Below, in pieces: positions 53,068 to 64,000 of a stretch of DNA of 64,000 nt. Source of the DNA: Crossaster papposus (Eukaryota > Echinodermata > Asteroidea > Velatida > Solasteridae); the NCBI GenBank assembly GCA_037893245.1, contig JBAIAA010000704.1, positions 1,302,001 to 1,366,000 of the forward strand, in the 5' to 3' direction. The position numbers and the translations under genes are program-made. The notes beneath the pieces were generated by a model. That model saw only the letters and a program-made list of their open reading frames with translations. It was not told the origin of the DNA and searched no databases. Position 1 is the stretch's first letter. Each line of letters begins with the position of its first letter.

Positions 53068-55869
53068 TGTTTAGCACCTGTTAGCAAATGTACAAATACA
53101 CACAGGTAAAGTAGATTATAATATACTACTAGGCCTTGTATTATTTATCGCTATTCAGAACCGCAATGCCAATGCATCACAGTTAAGCAAATTGGGCAAG
53201 CCTATAGCGCCACATGCGGCCGACGCGTAATGCAGACAAATTACTGAATTGCCTGGCGCGGCGATTGCCCCTTACTTTACCCATCATACTTTGCCGACAG
53301 CACCCTTGTAATACTTCTTGTGATACTATTTGCAATAAACCTTGACTCGAGTTGTGTTGTAATATTAAAGTATAAAGCTTGACTTTACATAGTCCCACTA
53401 GTGTGCCCCCGGTATACTGCGACTCCACAATTCCTCGCACAGAGTGCGCACGAAAAAGCAAAGTTTTCAACCAATTTTAGCAAGTGCCGATGTGTGACCC
53501 TGTATTCGCAGTATACCGGGGGCACACTAGTGGGACTAGACTTTACACAAAATTAAAATGTAATAGAGTAACTCGAGCCCTAGAAATTATAACTCCTTTT
53601 CTTTTATTGTTTAGTAGCCTCTACTACAGTACTAGGCCTAAGCTAGTCCAGGGGAAAAAATTATTTTGCAATTTTCACGAAACTGATTCAACCATCAACC
53701 GAAGGCGAAGCTAACCCAAGACAAAACAACAACTAATCTGGCGTGCTTGAAGCTTGACAATCACAGGAATAGGTGTGAGATCTTACTAAACAAAACAACT
53801 TCAATTATCAATAGTGTACACAAACCAGAAAGCAATTATTATTATTAATTTATTAAACTGGAACTTGGAAACGAAAGTTTTACCGGCGACCACAGCTGTT
53901 TGCCTTCACCTCGTCCTCGTAGTTTTAATCGAACGCACCTTTTTTGTCCACCAAGTTGAATACTGTATCGAACCGGCTTTGGGGGTGAGGTTGTGCGTTC
54001 GATTGGTCGTTAGCTGCGCAACGTTTTAAATAAATTAAACATCTTGGACGAGGATAATAACGGCGCGTTTAAGACGGCTGTTGTGTATAATTGTGTTTAT
54101 TTCACAAAACAGTCGTTGAATCACATCTTCCCGCCATTTTGAAAAATTTAAGTTTTATCAAATCGGAATATCGACGGATCGCGGAGCGCGGCGGCAACTC
54201 TAACAATTCTGTCACGGTAAAATAGCAATTTGTTTACTTCAAACACAATGCTGTGTCATTTATCAAGCTTAATTGATAACTTAAGTTGACAAGTTTACCG
54301 ATATTCACGAACCGATAATATGTAATAACAAAATGAACGACAGTGTAGTATCTTTTACTACATTATATGACTACATTATCAGTCATTTTGTTGTTGTCAT
54401 TATCGGTTTGTAATAGAGTATCTCTGTTAATTTGTGTAACAGTATCGGTTGGTGACACATTATTTGTTGGTTACTACGGACAGTTGTAACAGCTTTGTCC
54501 ACATTTCTGCTACAAATGACCTCAGTCGACTCCCGATTGGCTGACACAAGGTCACGGGGTCGCATACAATTAATTAACTATAATGTTAGCCCAGGTTGGA
54601 CGACGTCTTCATTGCACTACGTAGTAGGGCGGTTTGGGAGTCCACCTGGGCTAACTATAACGTCTACCCGCCACGCGCGCGGAAAAAAATTACCAAAAGG
54701 TCCACATTTTCCGGATAAATAATGGTATTTTGATGTAAAAATAACTGTACTGCAGGCACACGAACAAATTGTGTCCCTTTTTTGGTCCAATCAGTACAAA
54801 TTCGCCCCTCAAATTACCAAAAGGTCCACATTTTCTGGGGTAAATAATGTTATTTTGATGTAGAAATAACGGTACTGGTCAGGAAATTGTTGGTTTCATT
54901 TTTGGTCCCATCAGTACAAATTCGCACCCCCCCCCCCCCCCCCCCCATAACAAATCCTGCGTACGGGCCTGCACGCAGTTTCTTGTTGCTGCGTGGCATG
55001 CACGGCCACACTGAATATTACAAAGTACAAACAATGACCACAAACAAATTTTCGCCAACGTTAATTTTGTACAATAAGTTCCAATAAAGGCCTTTTATTT
55101 AAAATCACATGTGGTATCACAAAATATTAATGAACTAGCGCGCTGAAATCATGAGATTTTGTGATATGCTCCCTTTAAGGGAAATAGTACTATTGACACG
55201 AGCGAGTATTATACAAAAAGCCCTCCACCAGTCCGAGGTACACACTTTAGTTGCTCAATATTGATCACTGAACCGTTGGTATACGTGCGCAACATTTCAC
55301 CGGGGCGGCTGATCAGCAGTGATACTGTAGCGTACAAAAGGTCGTTGGTGTTTATAAGATTTATACAATAGTGCGCCATTTCGGGAATTGCGTGTTATCG
55401 GTGTATGCCTAACTACGCATAACAACCGGCGCTAATAGCTCGTTGACATCGTCACGGTCGAGAGTTGATTGATATGGTCGCTTCACGCGTGGAGAAATAA
55501 AAACACATTCCTATACATACTGACAGTGCTTTAATTGTTCACGGTAACGGTTCGTCGACTAAGGATATGAGATCAGTGGTCACGCTTCAGGTTATATGCT
55601 AAGTAAATAGAAATGTCGATTTCGTCAGTTTGTGTTGGGTTCAGGCAATTACGTCAATATCATACTGGTTGCTGCTTTGTGTGAATTGACAACAATTTCG
55701 CTGCTTGCTTGTCTACAAAATACAATCTGTACAGGTACGGTATGCAAGATGGTGCTATACTGCACAAATTTCATGGACTAGTACAGTATGGATATGGCAG
55801 TACCGCGGTGGCTGAACCAACAAAAAGGCTGTTTACTTCATCGTACTATTTGACTCGTGCCTCACTACC
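53068..55869. promoter_or_regulatory. Divergent upstream region of SLC38A9 and the unrecognised gene
   Basis: A splice acceptor-like TTTGCTAACAG lies about 11 bases before the SLC38A9 start codon, so its 5' UTR is probably spliced and its promoter lies further right. The region contains an inverted repeat (53390-53538), a smaller one (54589-54654, TAGCCCAGGTTGGA / TCCACCTGGGCTA), a direct repeat of about 65 bp (54690-54750 and 54813-54880, ATTACCAAAAGGTCCACATT) and a C-run (54927-54946). No promoter motifs can be assigned with confidence. Confidence 0.4.
53390..53538. repeat. Inverted repeat with 35-bp arms
   Basis: TAGTCCCACTAGTGTGCCCC...ATACTGCGA at 53390-53424 is mirrored at 53506-53538 by CGCAGTATACC...GGGACTA. 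The loop is about 81 bp. It may be a very small transposon or a hairpin in the SLC38A9 5' region. Confidence 0.75.
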
Positions 55870-58800
55870 ATGTGGCATGCCCCGAGTAAGTCTGCACCGT
55901 CTTCCCACTACAGACACCAGCCAAATGATGCCGTACAGAAAGGCAAAACGCCAACAAAGTAAGTAGTACTATAGTAGGACCTATACTATGATTTGTTTTA
56001 TTAGCTCTAACCACCCTAACCCATTAAAATCTAACTTTTTTATTTTGTTGGAATTTGTTGGAGTGGGTACTCAACTAAAAATTATGCAGGGATTATTGTT
56101 AGGCATACCACCATAATTGAGTTCAACGGTTTGAGTGTATGATTTTCTATGTGGTGTTGGAATTTCAAAGAATAAGGAAGGTTCCTAGTAAATCAAAGGT
56201 ACTTTATTATTGCTACTTTTGAAAGAACCAATAAATTTCCTTGGAAATAATGTACTATGTAGTCTCCTGACGCCACTTCAGCAGTTAAATAAAATCTTAG
56301 GAGAGTCTAAATATTAATGTTGAATTGAGTATTTCCCAACAAAATTGAAAATGTTTATCAGTCCCAAACGTGTTTGCACTGATTTACCTTCATTGAGATA
56401 AAAAAAAGAAACAACAACATTCTTCCGCTGGAATGTATTTGTATTGCCACAGTAATTCCTTAACTGGCGTCTTTTGATACATGAATACTGCCAAAATTGC
56501 CAAGAATTTTAAATGTGTTAAACCTTCTATACTTCTAGTTTATTATGTGTGTGACTGTGGATTAAAGCGTGGAGGAATAATAACCTCCATGATTAAAGTA
56601 CATGTGCAAGCCTGTCAAAGTCAAACTTGTCCTTGCAGCCTATTATTATAATGCAATATGTTAAAATTTAGAATAGGATCTTCCTATTGTATTTCTGCAA
56701 TGTTAGTTTTTTACCGTGAGCATTTGTCTCATCTGAAACATTTACAAAACATTGTAATTGGGCTGATTTGATTCACTGTAAGTTAGTAACCACTGCTGGT
56801 TCACATGGTGTTTGGTGACAGGTCTATAGAAGGTGACCAAATACGGCTATGTTTACCTAAGATAAACGCCACAGTCATCATTGTTCATTACAAAGTCGCA
56901 AAGAAAACTGGAAACACTAGTTCTATTATCCATTGATCATTGCGCGCTTATACAGGTAAAGTTATGTGTACTTAAAGTTTATAGGTTACTGTGGTGACCG
57001 TGTGCGGTGTCGGCGGCGATGTAAAGACCCATTCGACCTCGACGATACTTTGTATACGAGTTGAATCACGAATAAGGGGCCCGATCCTATGTACAAATAA
57101 CAAATCGTTTGGCTTTTGTTGTACATGTATATGCATTCTGAGACGTAAGCTGCAAAAAAAAGTAACACCAATGTCGGAGTTATTTTGATAATGGTAGAGC
57201 GCACAAGAAGGATAAACGTGTAATAAAATGGTATTTTTTGTTTAATTCGTCTTTGTATATTTCTTTGGTTTTTCTTCAAAATGACAGCGTGCCAGAAGGA
57301 ATAATTTCACAAGGAAGTTTAGGGGCATTGATATGTTTTTAGACTTGTTGTAGTATGCAAAGGAATAAATAACTTCACATAGAGTTAGGGGCATTATTAA
57401 CTTTGCGCCAAGTAAGTTTTCGAACAATAATTTGGTTGGTTATTTTTTTGATAGTTGCAAAGGATACACTGTCAAGATATATTAGTCCCAATAAATTAGT
57501 CATAATCAGGCATCATGTTGACAAATTGTAGTCAAAAGGATGCCTCATATGACAAATTTACGTTAGTTTTACCAATAATTGTTATGTTGACACTTGACAG
57601 TACATTGTGTACTATATCTTTAAGACGGGTTAAAAACTATTTTGCAGTCGTTCACAAACTGCAAAGTACCTGTATCTATGCCAGTCACGAAAAAACATCC
57701 AGTCAGCATTACGTAATAGCGACCAATTACAGTATTGCCGGTGTATAAAACAGTAGAGTAATTTAAGTTATGAATTAAATGGGTTACACGTACAGATTTC
57801 TCCGTGTATCGCTCTCCGCATTTAGTGATTCATACAACGTCCGCAAAGCCAGGTACGCAGGCACGATCTACACGGATTTTGTTTGGGGCGATGTCATTTT
57901 CTGCCATTTTCGTTCGAAAACAACACGATAAAACGCAAGGGGGTCACAGGCAGATTTTTTTTAAAATTCAGTATATCACTGCTACATCCTTTTTTAACGT
58001 ATCCATGGAAAAAAATGAGTGGGGTCAAAGCACGATTTTTCACAATTTATCGATTATTATTGCCCTTTTTAGGGAAGGTATTTGTTAACGTCGTTTAAGT
58101 ATTTGTGCACAATCTCCACGCGCATCAACGGTACGTCAACGCTTAATTTTTTCGACTGCTTTTTTTTATTTTCAATACAATTTTTGTCATTGGATGATAA
58201 ACATTAAGGTAAATAACAACCTTGTACAACTACAAAAGACAAGATGTTAAGATTGGATGCCAAAAACTCTTTATTTTTCGAGTGAGAAAATTGTTCCCCC
58301 CTATTTTGAGAATGGACGGTACCACAGCGTTTCGCAATCACAGCCTCGAAGGGCCCCCCCTCCGCCCCCCCCCCCCCCCCCGGCATCATGCTGAGTTACC
58401 GTAAAAAGACAATTCTGAATTGCCTATCGATCGGCCCTATACGTCTATGTAACATCGTTAAACTTGATGGGTGTATTTATCAGGTGACTTAAAAGCTTAT
58501 AATTATGTTGGGTACCTAACCTGTATCGCAATTGTACGAGTGTGTCGTTATAGTCGACGGATACAATTTCGTTATAGACTACACAAAAAGCAGATTCACC
58601 CTTTCCTGTCCCCAACCTTCTCAATTGACAACAATTACACCATTTTTTTTTAAAGAAGAGAAATACATTATTTTCGGTTAGTAGTGCCCTTCGCGTTGTT
58701 TTGTAACTTACAAAACACGTGTTTAGTAAAAACGTGATGAAGGAAATGTTGATATATTTGTTTATCGCACCAGGTCAAAGGTCGAAGTGTGGGAACCCCT

Positions 58801-61800
58801 GCGAGGTTGGGAAGATGACTTTAGTGCCGAGCAAGATATTGAGACGTACGGTAAGATCCCACAAAACCTATAAAAATGTCTCTGGGGCGGAATAGGGCCA
58901 GGTTTGGTTCAACCTTTTTAAGGGGAAGGGTAACAAAATAAGAATAAGTCTAAGAAATGTGTTTTTGTTAGATGGTGGTTTGTTTTAAATTATTTGTTAG
59001 CGCCTTGTTTCTCAGTTGTCACCCTCTTTAATTATTTTCTTATAGGAAATCGGTGTCGGGTAATGCCTAACTTATACTTGCGTTGTGATAACTTTCCATA
59101 AAAAGTAGAAAGTGGTTTTTATACAGTTTTAGCTTGCGGAGTAAACACACGTTTTTTGTTATAGATTTAAAAACAACGGTCCACACTGCGGTTTCACATA
59201 GGCCTATACCATTCACTCCTACATGTTAAGATTTGTATTTTGTAATTACAATGTGTATTTAACGTTTCGGTTTATGTTCAGTGTCAACTTGCGGTTCGTA
59301 TTATTTTGATTTTTCATTTAACGTTCTTCAGCTGGTCCCATTTCAAGAATGACCGAACGAGTTTTGCTCAACCGCAAACGGCGCAATTTACTTGGGACAA
59401 TTTATCCAACTCAATTTCCTGTTTTAATGCCCAATAAATGTGAGAGCGCTGGAAACATCACTATTATGTCCATAACACCTGCCCTTGTATATTGCTAAAT
59501 AGGCATTATGTAGCACACTTGTGACTGTGTACACCTGGTAATCTGCGCTCAGGCCTTTTCATGCACAATCAGTGATTATAGGCCTACGGTTATACTTTAT
59601 CCACGATTTTTGTTATCAGATATTGGCTTGTGGTCGAAGAAGAACAGCAAGAGAAAGAAAGGTAGGGCCCGCATGTCATTTTATTTCTCTCTCGCATTGG
59701 CAACATTAATATTTACAACATTAATTTTTACGATGGTGCTTCTCATGCACCTGACGTAATATTCATTACAGAATGTGTGATTTTGTAATACAAAACATAT
59801 GTTGGTAGAAATAAATTTAGGGTTTGGGCTAGTGAATCTATTTTTTTTTTAATGATCTTCGTTTGTAAAAGGTGCCCAAACCTTCACTGTTTTTTATTTG
59901 AGTCGGGGAGGAAGGAACGAACAAACGTGCGAAAGAATTAATATTTTTAAGAGACAATTACTATGCATAAAAGAAATACCCATCCATTATTGTTTATCGG
60001 TTCTCACGCCTTTTAGGTGACCAAATCAATTTCTTCATTTCCTTGCGTGGTGTTATACAGTCAAACAGTCTATACCTAGAATATTCTATTTGAAAGAATG
60101 AATTCGTGGTTTTCCCATGTGGACTTAGCGCATACATTTATGTTTGAAGTGGCCGGGCTTCAATCGAGAATTCCCCCACGCAATGTTTACAGTGCCAACT
60201 CGACTGCGGTACATAAATTTGGTATTCACCATTATACACAACACGAGTGAATCTACCGCATGTGGTATAAAGGAACAACAAATTAATGATAATTCCAACC
60301 GTCGCAACTTCGGACCCAAAGCGTCACTCTATAGGACATCGACAAAAAAAAGCCAAGTCGTTGGAAAATGATAAATTGTTAGCGCGGCCGACTCGATCTT
60401 TGCTCCCTCTTCCTGGCCCTGCACGTTGACGTTTGAGTGGGAATGACAAACATTGCCTATCCTAATGAGTCGCTAAATGTGTTTTGTCATAATTAGTTTG
60501 GATGTTTACGGGCATCGATCAAAAGGGCGGCAAACACGTGAAAAATGTTGGCACGAAGCCAAAAAGGGGGTGGGGCATGCTGTTCCATGTTTTTCAAGGG
60601 AGGTTCTGTTTTCATTTTGGGTTTTGTTGTTTTATTTCCGATTAATATTAATATTAAAACACCGTTTGTGTGCTTGTCAATTATGATGTTCTTAATGTAG
60701 TTTTGTAACCATGTAGTGGCAATCTGTTTTGACGTTCAGTTGTGTTTCAACTTCTTCTATTGCCTCTTTCAAAAAGAAAGAAAAAATGCATTTTTTTTCT
60801 CCAGATACTGCAGAAGTTATTCCAGATAGCATGGAGGTCTATCTTTGTTGGACCAGTAATCACTGCCCAGAAATCCTTGATTTCGAAGAGTTTGTCAGCG
60901 AGAGTCTCCCAGCCAATCTTAAACCGGTTGAAAGTGAGCCCTCCAGGGCTTCTACCCCACCCACTCCTCCCGTAAAACAGACCAAGCCTAAATCAAAACT
61001 CACGGCACTGAGTAAAACAAGTAAAAGCCCCGTAAAGAGCGAAGGGGTCCGGAGCGAGGCGAAACACGCGGCGAGCGATCAACCTAAGAGTTCTGGAGAT
61101 AAGGGGAGGCCGTACGACGAGGAAAACGAGACAAGCGGGGGTTCAATGGTAGGGCGTCCAATTTCGACAGCGTGTACGGCGACCGATTGTCCCGGGCGTT
61201 TGGAAGGGAAAAGCCCACCTGGCTCTGCCAGCGATGGCCCGTTGTCTCAGGTAGACGGTGCTCCTGCGCGCCCGGTCGGCGTCACAAGAAGCGCACCAAT
61301 CTCTCGAGTGCAAGACAGGACCGAGCAAAAAAGCAGGAAAATAACCTCGGCGAAGTCGACGGGCGACGGCTCCAAGCGTGCGGCACAGACACGCCGAGTA
61401 GCAATGCGGAATTTGGCCGCCAAACCGTCCCTGGATATGAAGCGTCTCACGCTGGACATGCCATCATCCTCTCCTCCCAACAACGCCAGGTTGTCCAACC
61501 CAAGCTCTCCCCCGCAAGATGAAGTGAACAATAGCGGGTCTCGACCGGAGGCTGACAAGCCTTCGGTTCTAAGGCTGGTTGAGGAAAGACTTAAACGCAC
61601 CAGCCTGTCGGGAAGACTCAACTTCGATTTGCCGAACTCGGGCTCAATGAGCGTGGGGGATCTGTTGTCCAGCAGGCCGCGGATCGTTCACCGTCTCGGC
61701 CCGGCGGGTGACACCGAGCGAGACCCGAACGTCTACGCGGCGATCACGGGCGACTTCAACCTGACCGAACACAAGGACACCATATCTCCGTGGTTCCAGG

Positions 61801-62526
61801 GCGACAGTGCAATAGACTCTCATCGTGGACTCACAGGAACGTTCCCAAATGGAGCGAGAACTAAAGGAACCTCCCAGCCCATTCTTCCATCAGTCTCTAC
61901 AGGTAACTCGGTGGTGTCAACTGCTCTGACGTTAAACAGTACATCTACAGGGGATAGTGTCAAGATGAGGCACAACTCGCCGATTGTCAGTGGTGATAAA
62001 CAGAGTACATCAGCGAGAGCAGCTGCTACGGACGACGCCAAATTACTTAAGGTTAGTATTTCGTTCCTAGACTAACCAATGTATTGACTCAAAACTTTAT
62101 CGACGTGGAAGACGTCAGTAACTAGAGTTACCAGCCCTCAATATAATTGGCAAAACCTTTTTAATCAAATTTAGATCTCTCCAAAATGGGAGGTTTACCA
62201 AGCGAAAATATATTTTTTTAATTCCTTCTTTTTTTCGATTTTGTGGTACACTGTTCAATGTAGTTAATTGTAAAGCATCGCAAATGAACTGTAGTCTAAT
62301 CTATAGGCTGACCAGATATTTAGTCAACTTTCATAGACGTCAAGAAATACTATTTGTTGGTTTTACGAGTTGAGCTTTCTGTCAGTTCAAGCTTCACGTG
62401 TTATTTTCAATTTGGTATCGTTGTAAATTGTGTACATGTACTAACCGTGGTTTTTACTATCAGCATCAACAACGTATTCGAGACCTGATTAAGAGCAGTA
62501 CCTCAACGTGGAAGCACGATCGCCGC
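55870..62526 (+). CDS. Unrecognised, largely disordered protein, 5' five exons (partial, runs off right edge)
   Basis: Exons 55870-55958, 58774-58850, 59620-59661, 60805-62051 and 62464-62526 join in one frame with GT/AG borders to give 506 residues. The last exon ends at CGCCGC|GTAAGT, so the gene continues outside the window. ATG 55870 is the only start in the frame that exon 2 requires. The N-terminus has VEVWEPLRGWEDDFSAEQDI, a basic nuclear-signal-like KKNSKRKK, then MEVYLCWTSNHCPEILDFEE. The large exon 4 is Ser/Pro/Lys-rich and CpG-rich and probably unstructured, with a helical patch VLRLVEERLKRTSLSGRL and a conserved-looking DPNVYAAITGDFNL. Exon 5 is a basic helix (HQQRIRDLIKSS). No domain or family was recognised and no function is proposed. 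Phase consistency over five exons makes a real gene likely. Confidence 0.75.
55971..57790. other. Intron 1 of the unrecognised gene
   Basis: AT-rich, no recognised repeat boundary and no additional exon. Confidence 0.3.
57791..58383. mobile_element. Truncated second copy of the hAT-like element
   Basis: From CGTACAGATTTCTCCGTG to the C-run and CGGCATC. It is collinear with the reverse complement of 29844-30430, for example ATACAACGTCCGCAAAGCC and CGCGCATCAACGGTACGTCA. The last 150 bp of the 29844 copy are missing. It is in intron 1. Confidence 0.8.
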
Positions 62527-64000
62527 GTAAGTTCATGAACAAAAGTCTTGGTGTTCGGTGGCGGCTGCGTCTTTGACTCAATAGTCAGTCACCCTTGCAC
62601 AGTTTGAAAAAATTGCACTGAACGGAACTGTTTCTATCACACCGAGTTGCTTTGTAAATTGTGTATTTTGAGAAAACGGGGGAAGGGGATCCCGATTGAC
62701 TTTAATACTTCTCTGGACACGCACGTAAAAGAACCCAGTCACACTTATCGCTAAAGAGAAGGGTTCGCCCCGGTGTTTCTGGCATTTCGTTCATCCTACT
62801 GGTTTCTTTAGGCTTACGAGCTACAGTGCCTTGGGCGCTTTTGAGGAATCCTAGGTTTCATTGCCGAAAAAGAAAAAAAAAAATAATAATAATAATAATA
62901 ATAGAGAGGATCGGCCTGTCTTTGTGAATAGAATGAAAAGAGGAAAATAGGACATTACACCAGTTTGGTGTATTTCTCGACATGATAACGTTTATTGTAA
63001 AAGTGTGATTACTAACTTTTTCCGGCGAAATATTTCTGGTGCTGCTTCCTTCTGTTTGAATACAGTGCACTGTGTGACTCCGTTCCAGACACATTCTCTG
63101 TCTTGGTATACTTCTCTATCTTCCATCACGTTTGTTCATTATGTAATATTACCTTATATGAATTTGATTGATTGTGAATTGCACAGTATGACTAGCGTTT
63201 TTCTCTAAAGATTGAGCTTTCTTGGGCATGTTTTGATGAACCCCAGTTTAAGAACAGTGTCTGGATGGTATTTATGTCTGCGTTTATAAAAAAAAATATT
63301 GACGATGCATTTTATGGTGTCGTCAAATTAATTTCTTACCCAATAACCAATCTGCCTGTGACTATTGAAATAAGTTTTTGCCAGTTTGAAATCACGTAAC
63401 GGTAACGGAACAATCTAGGCGAGTGTTATCAGTGGCCAGATGGTTTGGTTGTGTAGGCTTAAGTTTGTAATAATACAATGTATTGTTTTCTTACCAATTT
63501 GCACACCGGATTTTCCAGAAACCTCTTCACTGTGCAATATCGAGGTGTGATCGCGATGCTTCCAACCTACCTTTGGCCAATATCCCCCAGGTAGTAGTAT
63601 AGTAGGATGTACCTCTATTCTGGGCCTTGCATGGTTTGCCTTACTAACGCTTTCTACTAAAACTTTCTGGATTTGCGCCACAAATCAAGTGACCAAATGT
63701 ACCAAAATTGCTATCTTTTCCTGTCATTTTAAGACGCCTGCTTTTAAAAGACGTACCAGTGATTTAGTTTTGGGGGACTTTGTAGCCCAAAGAGGCGACA
63801 AATAATAGTTGGCATGTAATAATAATATTATTATGGCGCTATCGACGTATAGCATAAACAATTTGCTGAAAAGGTTTCTGGTAGCCATCGGTTCTTGAAT
63901 TAGTCTTAGGATCCGAGAGAGGTGTGCGCCTATGAAATATACCTCTCTTGTACCAAATGTTATGCGGCTTTGATTTTTTGGAGCGCCTTTAGTTTCTTGC
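62527..64000. other. Right-edge intronic sequence
   Basis: After exon 5 of the unrecognised gene. It contains an AAT microsatellite (62881-62902). No exon was identified. Confidence 0.3.

Noticed and set aside
55709..55966. 85-codon frame read as the first exon of the unrecognised gene
   Set aside because: Its frame does not connect with exon 2 at the GTAAGT donor; the frame starting at ATG 55870 does.

Overview
The window is nuclear DNA of an animal, most likely an invertebrate deuterostome such as an echinoderm. The genes are split into many small exons with GT..AG introns, the spacer is AT-rich, and small inverted-repeat transposons are dense. The proteins are clear metazoan orthologues. 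Organism identity is inferred from content, not proven.

Five gene models can be supported by joining exons in phase on both strands. (1) 472-4305, minus strand: the 5' part of ERCC4/XPF, the structure-specific repair endonuclease subunit; it runs off the left edge. (2) 19114-38159, plus strand: a complete 14-exon SYK/ZAP70-type tyrosine kinase (two SH2 domains, proline/histidine-rich linker, kinase; 689 residues as modelled). (3) 32727-35127, minus strand, inside SYK intron 11: a two-exon gene with duplicated H-x2-C-Y-type zinc-binding-like motifs, probably transposon-related. (4) 42691-53067, minus strand: a complete SLC38A9 lysosomal amino-acid transporter/sensor (592 residues), with two alternative versions of one transmembrane exon. 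(5) 55870-62526, plus strand: the 5' part of an unrecognised, mostly disordered protein; it runs off the right edge. SYK and SLC38A9 are convergent. SLC38A9 and the unrecognised gene diverge from a shared 2.8-kb upstream region. No functional link between the genes is evident.

Most of the rest is repeats. There are two families of roughly 240-370-bp elements whose ends carry TTAA, a family of about 245 bp with GGGGCCAATTTCA ends, a PIF/Harbinger-like element at 4873-5550, a hAT-like element with a visible 8-bp target duplication nested in an older element (29844-30576), tRNA-derived SINE copies, a long tRNA-like palindrome, and several minisatellites (11-bp, 16-bp and 8-bp units). Gene-poor spacer lies at 5.5-18.4 kb, 38.7-42.6 kb and 53.1-55.9 kb.

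The best candidates for something new are: (a) a pair of equal-length, equal-phase exons in SLC38A9 (46103-46209 and 47100-47206) encoding two versions of one transmembrane helix that frame logic makes mutually exclusive; (b) three separate SYK exons each preceded by tandem copies of their own acceptor region, one copy carrying an intact acceptor and 54 bases of kinase coding sequence; (c) the antisense zinc-binding-like gene inside the SYK intron.
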